A stretch of DNA of 64,000 nucleotides from Luteimicrobium sp049844995 (lineage in GTDB: Bacteria; Actinomycetota; Actinomycetes; Actinomycetales; Cellulomonadaceae), in NCBI RefSeq assembly GCF_049844995.1, contig NZ_JBNCMC010000003.1, positions 124,001-188,000 of the forward strand, given 5' to 3'. The notes beneath the pieces are model-generated. The model saw only the letters and a list, made by a program, of their open reading frames with translations. It searched no databases and was not told the origin of the DNA. The first letter of the stretch is position 1. Every line of letters begins with the position of its first letter. Of the stretch, positions 24,252-32,326 are shown one piece after another. The position numbers were made by a program, and so were the translations under genes.

Positions 24252-25847
24252 CTACCGCGATCCTGCAGACGCTTCGGCGTCTCCGCCAACCGCGCCGGCC
24301 TCGAGAGAGGCGATGTGCCGAGTGAGTCGAGACGCGAGCGCCACGATCGTGAGCGTCGGTCCCGCCGTCCCGCTTGTGGGGAAGACGGAAGAGCCCGCGA
24401 CGAAGAGGTTGGTGAAGCCATGCACGCGGCAGTCGGCGTCGACCACGCTTGTCGTCGGATCGACTCCCATGCGGGTGGTGCCCATGTGGTGCCAGAAGTA
24501 GTCGAAGTCGCCGAGGAGGTACTTGCGCTCCATTTCCGCAGCGAGAGCCGGGCCGTCGAATCCGAGCTCGTTTGCAGCGTGGCGTATCGCCCGTGCGTGG
24601 GCGTCGCGTTGCTGCTCGTCCAGGTCCAGATGGAGCGTCGCGTCGTTACCGGAGAAGGTGAGGCGGTTCGTCGGATCAGGCAGCTGCTCGACCTGGACGA
24701 TCAGGGTCAGGAATCGAGATGGTCTCGGATCGCGCAGCAGCTTGCGTGCGACGTACTCCGTGTTCTGCAGGGGGTGACGGACGCCCTTCTTGAGCGCGGC
24801 CCAGACTGCGGCGGGGTTTCCACGGGAGTTCTTGAGGTCGGTCAGTTCCGGCGGAGCGATCCAGCTGGGCTGGAACCAAAGGGCCAGGCCGGGTGTCGCG
24901 AGCCGCTCAGCCTCGGAAGGTGAGAGTACGAGCTGCGCCCACACGTGAGCCCCGTCGACGTCCTGCCGGTAGTCACCGAGCGACCCGAGGTCGCGGCTGT
25001 TGCCGACGTCGTACAGTCGAAGCGAGCCTCCCCCGTGTCGGCGATGCGTCCGCCGCGTCTCGAACGCGTAATACCAGTGCTCCTGGAAATAGCGGCCGAC
25101 GACATCGGCAGATGGACGCATTTCGCCAGCCAGCAGGTCGTCGGACTCCATGAGCATGCGTGCGTTCTCGACGCCGCCGCCCGCGAGAACGTAGTGGCGC
25201 GCGTCGACGGACAACGGCGTGCCGTCGGCTCGGGAGGCGACGACGCCGGTCACGGTCGAACCCGTACTCCGAACCCCGTGCACACGCACGCCCAGCAGGA
25301 CTTGGATGTCCTCCGAAGCGGCGAGAGCTTCCCGGTGGCGAACGGCCATGCTGAACTCGGGCGTAGTCTGCACGACTCGCGTCTCGAGGATCGAGGAGTC
25401 GATCGGCTTGTGTTCGGCGTCGAGCAATGTCGCGGAGTGCCAGGCGTCGTAGGCGTCGACGCTGCCGAGGCCGAGTAGCGACTGCGCCTCCCGGTAGTCG
25501 TCCTCGAGCTCGTCCAGTTCGAACGGCCACCCGTTGAGGCCGATCTGATCGCGTCGTTCGAGGTCCGTTGGATCAAGGGGCCGGCAATTCCCGTACCAAT
25601 GGTTCGTGTTCCCACCGAGAAAGGATCCGAACTCGCAGGACGGGCCGAGTGTGACGGGCTGTCCGGGAAGCACCTGGTGAATCGGGCGGTCGCTCCGTTC
25701 CGCTGCTGCGCCGCCCTGCTCAAGCAGAATGACACGCTGCCCCTCCCTGGCGAGCAGGACGGCAAGGGCGATCCCAGCTGCGCCTGACCCGACGAGACAG
25801 ACGTCCGCCTCGTAGTGTGCCTCGGTGCTGTTGGCCTCGGTGATCAT
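24252..25847 (-). CDS. GMC family FAD-dependent oxidoreductase
   Basis: 531 residues. N-terminal FAD motif VCLVGSGAAGIALAVLLAREG, then GGNTNHWYGNCRPLDP, GGGVENARMLMESDD, the C-terminal HHMGTTRMG and the final FAD segment FVAGSSVFPTSGTAGPTLTIVALA. GMC enzymes oxidise alcohols, including sugars. In a glycan locus it may oxidise a sugar hydroxyl to a keto group. The ATG at 25847 starts the recognisable protein; the much longer upstream frame is not coding. The base composition is somewhat less GC-rich than the housekeeping genes. Confidence 0.92.
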   Translation of the reverse strand: MITEANSTEAHYEADVCLVGSGAAGIALAVLLAREGQRVILLEQGGAAAERSDRPIHQVLPGQPVTLGPSCEFGSFLGGNTNHWYGNCRPLDPTDLERRDQIGLNGWPFELDELEDDYREAQSLLGLGSVDAYDAWHSATLLDAEHKPIDSSILETRVVQTTPEFSMAVRHREALAASEDIQVLLGVRVHGVRSTGSTVTGVVASRADGTPLSVDARHYVLAGGGVENARMLMESDDLLAGEMRPSADVVGRYFQEHWYYAFETRRTHRRHGGGSLRLYDVGNSRDLGSLGDYRQDVDGAHVWAQLVLSPSEAERLATPGLALWFQPSWIAPPELTDLKNSRGNPAAVWAALKKGVRHPLQNTEYVARKLLRDPRPSRFLTLIVQVEQLPDPTNRLTFSGNDATLHLDLDEQQRDAHARAIRHAANELGFDGPALAAEMERKYLLGDFDYFWHHMGTTRMGVDPTTSVVDADCRVHGFTNLFVAGSSVFPTSGTAGPTLTIVALASRLTRHIASLEAGAVGGDAEASAGSR

Positions 25848-25909
25848 GGGACTCCTGGCTTCGCGGACCGGACACCACCGGCGGGGCAAGTGTGGTCGTC
25901 GTGGCCGAG

Positions 25910-25958
25910 ACTGTAGCAAGATCGAAGACCGTGTTGGCCGGACTATCCGGGTGAACTC
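25910..25958 (-). promoter_or_regulatory. Promoter of the GMC oxidoreductase gene (reversed decamer)
   Basis: On the minus strand GAGTTCACCC (25958-25949) ends 34 bp before TACAGT (25915-25910). The start codon is about 60 nt further, so this transcript has a leader. Confidence 0.5.
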
Positions 25959-26000
25959 GAGATCGGGCGGTCCGGACCTGGCGGACGTGAGGGATCGGCC

Positions 26001-26051
26001 GGGTGAACTCTCCACACGGCGGTGATGCGGACGCGGCCTGACTGCCAGAAT
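26001..26051 (+). promoter_or_regulatory. Promoter of the cytidylyltransferase operon (forward decamer)
   Basis: GGGTGAACTC (26001-26010) starts 45 bp upstream of CAGAAT (26046-26051). A second identical decamer 52 bp upstream (25949-25958) serves the divergent gene. A 4-codon GTG mini-ORF ending in TGA (26056-26070) lies just after the -10; I cannot tell whether it is translated. Confidence 0.55.
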
Positions 26052-26087
26052 GACGGTGTTCGAGTACTGAGAGACGAGGGCGTAACG

Positions 26088-26972
26088 GTGAAGGTGGTGC
26101 TCTTCTGCGGTGGGCTCGGCATGCGGATGCGGTCGGGCCCCGACTCCCTGCCCAAACCGATGATGCCGATCGGCTCGCGTCCCGTGCTGTGGCACATCAT
26201 GAAGTACTACGCGCACTTCGGTCATACGGACTTCATCCTCTGCCTCGGCTACGGCGCGAATGCCGTCAAGGACTACTTCCTCAACTACCGCGAGACCTAC
26301 TCGAACGACTTCGTACTCACCAAGGGTGGCCGGGAAATCGAGCTGCTGTCGAGCGACATCAGTGAGTGGCGGATCACGTTCGTCGACACCGGGATGGAGA
26401 CGGCGATCGGCGAGCGTCTGCGCCGTGTGCGCCAGTACCTCGACGGGGACGACGTGTTTCTCGCCAACTACGGCGACGTGCTCACGGACGCGCCGATGGA
26501 CGAGATCGTCGACGAGTTCCTCGCCACCGATGCCGTCGGGAGCCTGCTCGCCGTGCCGCCCCAGGATTCGTTCCACGTCGTGCGGGTAGACGGCCAGGGT
26601 CGCATGACCGACCTCGAGCCTGTCGGCGGCATGGAGATGTGCATCAACGGGGGCTACTTCGTCTTGCGGCAGGGCATCTTCGACTACCTGGAGGAGGATG
26701 AGGACCTCGTGATGGACGCGTGCGTGCGTGCCGCGCGCGACGGTCGGTTCCGGGCTCGGCGCCACGGGGGCTTCTGGGCGCCGATGGACACGCTCAAGGA
26801 GCGGTTCGCGCTCGAAGAGATGAACCGACGAGGAGACCGCCCGTGGGCCGTCTGGGAGCCCGGCAACCGGGGACGTCGACCGGTTTTGGTCGTCGACGCT
26901 CCCGAGCTGCCGCGCGTCGACGGCATCGGCCAGATGAGCGGATCGAGCAGCAAGCGTGCGCCTCGTGCTTGA
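26088..26972 (+). CDS. Glucose-1-phosphate cytidylyltransferase-like nucleotidyltransferase
   Basis: 294 residues. The start VKVVLFCGGLGMRMR has the GGxGxRxR nucleotide loop. PKPMMPIGSRPVLWHIMKYY and FWAPMDTLKER near the end match the RfbF/DdhA cytidylyltransferase family, which makes CDP-glucose from CTP and glucose-1-P. A thymidylyl- or uridylyl-transferase role is less likely. The GTG at 26088 follows GAGGG at a good distance. First gene of a five-gene coupled operon, so it probably supplies the activated sugar used by the next enzymes. Confidence 0.88.
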   Translation: MKVVLFCGGLGMRMRSGPDSLPKPMMPIGSRPVLWHIMKYYAHFGHTDFILCLGYGANAVKDYFLNYRETYSNDFVLTKGGREIELLSSDISEWRITFVDTGMETAIGERLRRVRQYLDGDDVFLANYGDVLTDAPMDEIVDEFLATDAVGSLLAVPPQDSFHVVRVDGQGRMTDLEPVGGMEMCINGGYFVLRQGIFDYLEEDEDLVMDACVRAARDGRFRARRHGGFWAPMDTLKERFALEEMNRRGDRPWAVWEPGNRGRRPVLVVDAPELPRVDGIGQMSGSSSKRAPRA

Positions 26973-27588
26973 CCTTCTCCAGGGCGCGGGCAAGGTGATG
27001 TGCGTCGGCGCCCACCCGGACGACATCGAGCTCGGGGCCGGCGGCACGCTGCTCATGTTGGCCGACGCCGGAGTCGAGCTCACGTTCGCGGTGTTGAGCG
27101 GAGACGACACCCGGCGGGCCGAGGCGCGCACGGCCGCCACGACGGTGGCGTCGAGCGCGACGGTGCGGTTCGCAGATTTGACCGACGGGCGCTTCCCTGC
27201 CGCTTGGGACGACGCTAAGCGATTCCTCCATGCACTCGCCGACGAGGTCGGACAGCCCGACCTGGTCATAGCGCCCCGCCTCGACGATGCCCACCAGGAC
27301 CATCGTGTCGTCGCGGAGCTCGTGAAGCCCGTCTTCCGGGGCGCGAACGTCCTGCGATACGAGATCCCCAAGTGGGACGGCGACCTTGGGCCCGTGCAGC
27401 TGTACCTTCCGCTGCCCGACGAGGTCGTGCAGCGGAAGGTCGAGCTGCTCCAGCGGTCCTACCCGTCGCAGCACGGGCGCGGATGGTGGGACGAGGAAAC
27501 GTTCCGGAGCATCCTGCGGCTGCGCGGGATCGAGGCCGGTACCCGTTACGCGGAGGGCTTCGTCGCGGACAAGGTCGTCCTGCGGTGA
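26956..27588 (+). CDS. PIG-L family deacetylase
   Basis: 210 residues. The zinc motif AHPDDIE near residue 20 and the second metal His of HQDHRVV near residue 115 are both present, as in MshB and GlcNAc-PI deacetylases. These remove an acetyl group from an N-acetyl-sugar. No signal peptide, so it acts in the cytosol, on a nucleotide-sugar or lipid-linked sugar. The GTG start overlaps the upstream gene by 17 nt, and its stop overlaps the GT2 start (GTGA). Confidence 0.9.
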   Translation: MRLVLDLLQGAGKVMCVGAHPDDIELGAGGTLLMLADAGVELTFAVLSGDDTRRAEARTAATTVASSATVRFADLTDGRFPAAWDDAKRFLHALADEVGQPDLVIAPRLDDAHQDHRVVAELVKPVFRGANVLRYEIPKWDGDLGPVQLYLPLPDEVVQRKVELLQRSYPSQHGRGWWDEETFRSILRLRGIEAGTRYAEGFVADKVVLR

Positions 27589-28565
27589 CCGCTGTCCCAG
27601 CCGGCGCGCCCCGCGTCACGGTAGGCGTGCCGGTCTACAACGGCGAGCAGTACCTTGAGGGCGCGTTGCGCGCGCTGCAGCGTCAGGACGTGGCCGGGCT
27701 CGAGGTCGTCGTCAGTGACAATGCGTCGACTGACGGCTCGCTCGAACTCATCCGCGACGTCGTCGGTACCGACCCACGTTTCCGCCTACTGACCTCAACA
27801 CAGAATCGCGGGATCGCACGAAACTTCAACCGCACACTGGCCGCGGCGAGTGCGCCCTTCTTCATGTGGCATGCGGTCGACGACCTAGCGGAGCCGGGCC
27901 ATCTATGTTCATGCGTCGATGCGCTGACGGACGATCCTGAGGCCATCGTCGCCTTCTCGCGGGTGCGCTGGATCGACGGCGACGGCCGGATGATCGAACT
28001 CTCGCGGGACGTCCACGACGAGCTCGCGGCGGACTCACCTTCCGAGAGGGTTGCTCGGTTCGTCCGTGACGACCTGTACGAGGCGATTGGATACGGCGGT
28101 GTGCTGCGGACGGCGACACTGCGGGCCATGGGCGGGCTGGGGAACTACTACGGGAGCGACAACGTGCTCGGGATCCAGATGGCGCTGCGGGGGAGGTGGA
28201 TCCAGGTTCCCGCCGTGCTCTTCCAAGCGCGTCGTCACGACGGGCAGTTCAGCAAGGACCAGGGAAAGGACGTCATCGATCAGGTACGGACCTTCCGCCC
28301 CGAGTGGCGCAGGCCGGTGGCTTTTCCGCAGTGGTACGTCGCAGCGCGCATGTACGGGGCAGCGCTCGCCGGGCCTGGCTCGGCGGCCCAGCGGGCCGCG
28401 GCCGCCGTCGCCGTCGTACGGCTCTGGAGTGCGCCGAACTGGCGGCTGCTCGCGTTCGATGTCAAGCGCAACGCCGTGCGTCTGGCGCGTGGACGGTATC
28501 GGGGCGTCTACGACGGGTCGCAGGATGTCGATCGTGCCGAGTCCCCGCGCCATGAGACGAGATGA
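27585..28565 (+). CDS. Glycosyltransferase family 2
   Basis: 326 residues. GT2 signatures are VTVGVPVYNGEQYLEGALRAL, VVSDNASTDGSLELI and NRGIARNFN, and the DxD-type segment is WHAVDDLAEP. The GTG start at 27585 overlaps the deacetylase stop (GTGA). Within this operon it probably transfers the sugar handled by the upstream enzymes. Confidence 0.9.
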   Translation: MTAVPAGAPRVTVGVPVYNGEQYLEGALRALQRQDVAGLEVVVSDNASTDGSLELIRDVVGTDPRFRLLTSTQNRGIARNFNRTLAAASAPFFMWHAVDDLAEPGHLCSCVDALTDDPEAIVAFSRVRWIDGDGRMIELSRDVHDELAADSPSERVARFVRDDLYEAIGYGGVLRTATLRAMGGLGNYYGSDNVLGIQMALRGRWIQVPAVLFQARRHDGQFSKDQGKDVIDQVRTFRPEWRRPVAFPQWYVAARMYGAALAGPGSAAQRAAAAVAVVRLWSAPNWRLLAFDVKRNAVRLARGRYRGVYDGSQDVDRAESPRHETR

Positions 28566-28566
28566 G

Positions 28567-29772
28567 ATGGACGCTGAAGTCGCGGTCATAGGCGCAGGGC
28601 CCTACGGCCTGTCGACGGCCGCCCACCTGATCCACCGGGGAGTCGAGACGAGGATCTTCGGCGATCCGATGGTGACTTGGCGGGAGCACATGCCTGCGGG
28701 GATGCTGCTGAAGTCCGACGGTTTCGCGTCGAGCCTCGACGCGCCGACGGGCGGATGGCGGCTCGCCGATTACGCGGCGCGGACGGGCATTCCGTACGGG
28801 GATCGCACCCCTCGTGTGAGCCTCGAGAACTTCGTGCAGTATGGGCTGGCATTTCAAGGGGCGTTGGTTCCCGGGCTCGACACCCGATCCGTCTCGTCGC
28901 TCGAGGGTGCTGGCGAGGGGTTCGCACTCACTCTGGCCGACGGCACGGAGCTGACTGCCCACCGCGTCGTCGTGGCGGCGGGGATCACGCATTTCGCATG
29001 GGTGCCAGACCAGCTCGGCGCGCTCGGCGGCTGCGTCAGCCACAGCAGCCAGCATCGTCGCTTCGACCAGTTCGAGGGGCGGCGCGTCGCGGTCGTGGGG
29101 GCGGGCTCGTCAGCCGTCGAGATCGCGGCGTCGCTGATCGATGTCGGTTCGCAGGTGGACCTCGTGACACGGCGTCCCGACATCCCGTTCTGGGGCGCCG
29201 ACGACGGGCGCCCCAGAACGGTGCGGCAACGGGTACAGAACCCGTCGACCGGGCTCGGCCCGGGTTGGCGCCAGAAGTTCTGCGAGGACCTTCCGGACGC
29301 TTTTCGGAGGCTGTCGCCGGAGCGCCGACTCGGGATTGTCCGGAACTTTCTCGGGCCGGTGTCAGGGGCGTGGATGAAGGACAAGGTGCTCGGTGGGGCG
29401 AATCTCGTCACGGGCGTCGACCTCGCGGGTGTGGAGCTCATCGGCGAGGAGGCGGTCCTTCAGTTGAAGTCACACCACGGCGACGACACCCAGAAGCGGG
29501 TGGACCACGTCATCGCAGCTACCGGGTACCGCGCTGACCTCGATCGGTTACCATTCCTCGCTGACGACCTGCGTGCCGTGACGAGGCGCGTGGGAACGAT
29601 GCCCGAGCTGAGCCGGTACTTCGAGTCGTCGGTCCCGGGCCTGTACTACGTCGGAAACGCAGCCGCCGGATCGTTCGGCCCGCTTATGCGATTCATGGTC
29701 GGCGCCGAGTTCGCTGCGCCGCGTGTCGCGTCGCACGTATCGCGGGCTGTTGGCAGAGCGCCGATCGGATGA
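28567..29772 (+). CDS. FAD/NAD(P)-binding oxidoreductase (flavin monooxygenase-like)
   Basis: 401 residues. FAD motif VAVIGAGPYGLSTAAHL at the N terminus, NAD(P) motif RVAVVGAGSSAVEIA near residue 175, and the ATGYRAD motif near residue 320. This layout matches flavin-containing or N-hydroxylating monooxygenases. It could oxidise an amine or a sugar; substrate unknown. The start ATG at 28567 is chosen over 28552 because of the GAG-rich stretch before it. It contains a TTA leucine codon (29548-29550), rare in this genome. It overlaps the ATP-grasp gene by 4 nt. Confidence 0.85.
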   Translation: MDAEVAVIGAGPYGLSTAAHLIHRGVETRIFGDPMVTWREHMPAGMLLKSDGFASSLDAPTGGWRLADYAARTGIPYGDRTPRVSLENFVQYGLAFQGALVPGLDTRSVSSLEGAGEGFALTLADGTELTAHRVVVAAGITHFAWVPDQLGALGGCVSHSSQHRRFDQFEGRRVAVVGAGSSAVEIAASLIDVGSQVDLVTRRPDIPFWGADDGRPRTVRQRVQNPSTGLGPGWRQKFCEDLPDAFRRLSPERRLGIVRNFLGPVSGAWMKDKVLGGANLVTGVDLAGVELIGEEAVLQLKSHHGDDTQKRVDHVIAATGYRADLDRLPFLADDLRAVTRRVGTMPELSRYFESSVPGLYYVGNAAAGSFGPLMRFMVGAEFAAPRVASHVSRAVGRAPIG

Positions 29773-31019
29773 GGCGCTCGTCGAGAGGCGGCCGCCCGTG
29801 GCTCGTGCTCGTGACGGCACACCGATGGCTCCATACGGTCCACCTCGCGCTCGCAGCGCGCGACGCGGGTTTCGACGTGGCGCTCGTGGGACCGGCGGGG
29901 CATGCGGTGGCGGGACTCGACTGGGTGGCCACTCCAGGTCTGCTCTCGCCGCTTCGCCGTGCCAGGTCGCTTGCGCGGGCACTCGACGGGATCGGGCACG
30001 GCGCAGCAGTGGTGCCCGTCGACGACGTCGCGGCCCGCGCGATCGCGGAGGCTTGGCGAGACGGACTCCTCGGCCCCGCGGCCGCGGTTGCCGTCGTGCG
30101 CTCGCTGGGAAGCTCCGAAACGCTGGAGCGTCGCGTCGACCGGGTCTCGAACTCGGCTCTCGCTCGCGACGCGGGCGTCCGCGCCGCGCGCACACTTGCC
30201 GTGCCGGCCGCAGATCGCCTCGATGCCGTCCTGCAGAGGCTCGGGCTTCCCGCGGTGCTCAAGACCGACGGCAGCTGGGCGGGGCAGGGCGTAGCCGTCG
30301 TGCGGGACCGCGACGAGGCGCACCATGCCTTCGCGAGGCTCTGTGCCCGCCCGTCGCTGCCGCGCGGGCTGGTCCGTTGGTGGAAGGACGATGACGGGGG
30401 GTACGTCGCCGACCCGTGGACGAAGCCCCGTGTCTCCGCCCAGGTGTTCGTGCCTGGGGCCCCCGCGACGATCTCGGTGGCGTGCTGGGAGGGCGAGGTG
30501 CTCGGGGAGGTGGCATTGCGTGTTGTTCCCACAGCGGACCTCGGCAGCGGACCTGCCACCGTGGTGGAGCCGGCCTCACCCGGTGAGATGGGAGAGACGG
30601 CGCGCGTGGTCGTCAAGGCATTGGGCTTGTCTGGCCTATGCGGGCTCGACTTCCACATCCAGTGGGACGGCCGGATGTCATTCCTCGAGCTCAACCCCCG
30701 CGCGACCCCGACGGCGCACCTGCCTACCGCTTCGGGGCAGCGGCTCCTCGACCTTCTCGCGCCGCACTTCGGGGCGGCGCCGGCCGCCCGACCGTCCCGC
30801 GCCGCTCCGGTCCCCCCGATCGCGCTCTACCCGCAAGAGCGGGTGCGCGACAGAGCGAGTCCTTGGGTGGGTACCGAGCACGAGGACGTGCCAGTGGGGT
30901 CACCCGACGCCGTAGCCGCTGTGGCGGGCGCGCTCGGGGCGGCTGTTCCCTCGCTGCGCGCACGCGTAGAACGGTCTCGTGCTGCGCGCCGGGATCTACG
31001 CGACGCCAGCAAGAGCTGA
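29769..31019 (+). CDS. ATP-grasp domain protein
   Basis: 416 residues. An N-terminal Rossmann-like part is followed by an ATP-grasp core: LPAVLKTDGSWAGQGVAVV (nucleotide loop) and CGLDFHIQWDGRMSFLELNPRATP (metal-binding Asp, Glu and Asn). ATP-grasp ligases join a carboxylate to an amine or other nucleophile through an acyl-phosphate. In an operon with a sugar deacetylase it may couple an amino or organic acid to the freed amine; that is inference. The start is coupled (ATGA). The 3' end overlaps the convergent glycosyltransferase by 24 nt. Confidence 0.85.
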   Translation: MRRSSRGGRPWLVLVTAHRWLHTVHLALAARDAGFDVALVGPAGHAVAGLDWVATPGLLSPLRRARSLARALDGIGHGAAVVPVDDVAARAIAEAWRDGLLGPAAAVAVVRSLGSSETLERRVDRVSNSALARDAGVRAARTLAVPAADRLDAVLQRLGLPAVLKTDGSWAGQGVAVVRDRDEAHHAFARLCARPSLPRGLVRWWKDDDGGYVADPWTKPRVSAQVFVPGAPATISVACWEGEVLGEVALRVVPTADLGSGPATVVEPASPGEMGETARVVVKALGLSGLCGLDFHIQWDGRMSFLELNPRATPTAHLPTASGQRLLDLLAPHFGAAPAARPSRAAPVPPIALYPQERVRDRASPWVGTEHEDVPVGSPDAVAAVAGALGAAVPSLRARVERSRAARRDLRDASKS

Positions 31020-32135
31020 CGCCAGGTCGGCGTTGCTGCGCTGCCACGAGTGGTCGAGGGCGTGCGCTCGCGACGCCGTCCGGGTGCGCGCGAGCAGTCC
31101 CGCGTCGCCTGCAAGGGCCGACAGGACTTCCGCGAGCGCCCGGGCGTCGCCGGGCGGTACCGCGATTCCGGCTCCTCCCAGCTGTTCGGGGATCCCGCCG
31201 ACTGCCGACGCGACGAGCGCCGCCCCTGACCCCATCCCTTCCAGCACGGTGAGGGGGCAAGGGTCCGACCACCGGGACGGGACGACGACGACGTCGGCGC
31301 TACGCAGGAGTTCCGCGACGTCGGCCCTCGGGACGAACGGGCGGCGCGTCACCCGGTCGCCCAACGCTTCGGCGGCGCGCGCGATCTCCGTCTCGAACGC
31401 TGTGGGGGCCGCTCGAGGGTCGAACCCGGCGCTCCCGACCACCGTGGCGTGGATGTCGGGGCGGTCGAGCAGCGCGAGGGCGTCGAGCAGCACGTCGGCG
31501 CCCTTGTCGCGGAGCATCCGTCCGACGAACGTGACCTCGAGCCGGTCGCCACGCTCCCAGCGGCCCGGCGGCTGGAACGCATCGGTGTCGACTCCGTTGC
31601 GGACGACGGCGACGCGGTCACGCAGCTCGGGCGGCAGATGGTCCGAGGTGCGATCGGCGAGGAAGTCGCTCACGCAGACGATGCGCGCCGCCGCGCCGAG
31701 GGTGCGGGCGACCTCGCGCCGGCCATAGGTGCGCAGGACCTCGTTGTGCGCGTAGAGCACCGGGACGTGCCGGGAGTCGACGACATGGATGCCCTGCGGG
31801 CCATTGTGGACGAGCACGACGGCGGGAGGCCACTCGGCCTGGTCGGTGAGGGCGGCTGCGAACCGTGCGGTTACAAACGGCCGGCGGCCGATGGTCCGGG
31901 CCGCCAGGACGTCGCCGTAGCGGTCAAGTCGTCGCGGCCGGCGTTCGTCATACTCGAGGACGTCGGCGCTCGGGTACCGGTCAGAATAGGTGCCCCGTGC
32001 CACGGCGACCGCCGGCCGGGGACCGCCGGCCGGTGTCGCCGACGACAACCCGTGGACGACGGTCGGGACCGCGCTGCCGGTGCTGGGCGAGAAGTGGTCG
32101 CCGGGGGTGATGACGTGGACGAGGCGTCGCGCCAT
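30996..32135 (-). CDS. Glycosyltransferase family 4
   Basis: 379 residues. GT-B domains with VLVHNGPQG, VTFVGRMLRDKGADVLLDAL, and SDPCPLTVLEGMGSGAALVA, where Asp replaces the first Glu of the EX7E motif. The ATG at 32135 is preceded by AGGGGGG, and the recognisable protein begins there. It is monocistronic and divergent from the ABC exporter unit, sharing its regulatory decamer. Confidence 0.9.
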   Translation of the reverse strand: MARRLVHVITPGDHFSPSTGSAVPTVVHGLSSATPAGGPRPAVAVARGTYSDRYPSADVLEYDERRPRRLDRYGDVLAARTIGRRPFVTARFAAALTDQAEWPPAVVLVHNGPQGIHVVDSRHVPVLYAHNEVLRTYGRREVARTLGAAARIVCVSDFLADRTSDHLPPELRDRVAVVRNGVDTDAFQPPGRWERGDRLEVTFVGRMLRDKGADVLLDALALLDRPDIHATVVGSAGFDPRAAPTAFETEIARAAEALGDRVTRRPFVPRADVAELLRSADVVVVPSRWSDPCPLTVLEGMGSGAALVASAVGGIPEQLGGAGIAVPPGDARALAEVLSALAGDAGLLARTRTASRAHALDHSWQRSNADLASALAGVA

Positions 32136-32178
32136 TCGATTCACCCCCCTGTCCCCGAGGCCGGTTCCGGTGGCCACG

Positions 32179-32226
32179 AGCCTATCGAGGGGCCGGAGAC
32201 TTCAGCCTGCGCGGCTGGGTGAATTG
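32179..32226 (-). promoter_or_regulatory. Promoter of the GT4 gene (reversed decamer)
   Basis: On the minus strand CAATTCACCC (32226-32217) ends 33 bp before TAGGCT (32184-32179); the start codon is 44 nt further. The decamer is shared with the divergent ABC exporter promoter. Confidence 0.5.
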
Positions 32227-32266
32227 CTACGGAGGTGCCCGTCCGGGAAGGTCCGGCCCGGATAAT
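32217..32266 (+). promoter_or_regulatory. Promoter of the ABC exporter unit (forward decamer)
   Basis: GGGTGAATTG (32217-32226) starts 44 bp upstream of GATAAT (32261-32266), a near-consensus -10. An ATG lies 6 nt after the -10, pointing to a leaderless transcript that begins with a short ORF. Confidence 0.65.
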
Positions 32267-32272
32267 GGGCGG

Positions 32273-32326
32273 ATGCTCTCCGTTACGTTGCTCGACCGCA
32301 ACCGCCCCGCGCGAGGTTGCGCGTGA
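32273..32326 (+). CDS. Leaderless 17-residue upstream ORF coupled to the Wzt-like gene
   Basis: MLSVTLLDRNRPARGCA, 17 codons plus TGA. Its ATG lies 6 nt after the GATAAT -10, so it would be the first codon of a leaderless mRNA. Its TGA overlaps the GTG start of the ABC ATPase gene (GTGA at 32323-32326). Ribosomes ending here could re-initiate on the ATPase. It may be a regulatory leader peptide (note Cys and Arg near the end) or simply a coupling device. Expression is inferred from layout only. Confidence 0.5.
   Translation: MLSVTLLDRNRPARGCA

Noticed and set aside
24252..27371. Single 1039-codon minus-strand frame covering the GMC gene and the cytidylyltransferase operon
   Set aside because: Only the part from 25847 down has family motifs. 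The upstream part is a shadow of real plus-strand genes at 26088 and 26956.
32137..32146. GGGTGAATCG on the minus strand immediately before the ATG at 32135
   Set aside because: It overlaps the AGGGGGG ribosome-binding site just upstream of the start codon, so the match is probably incidental.
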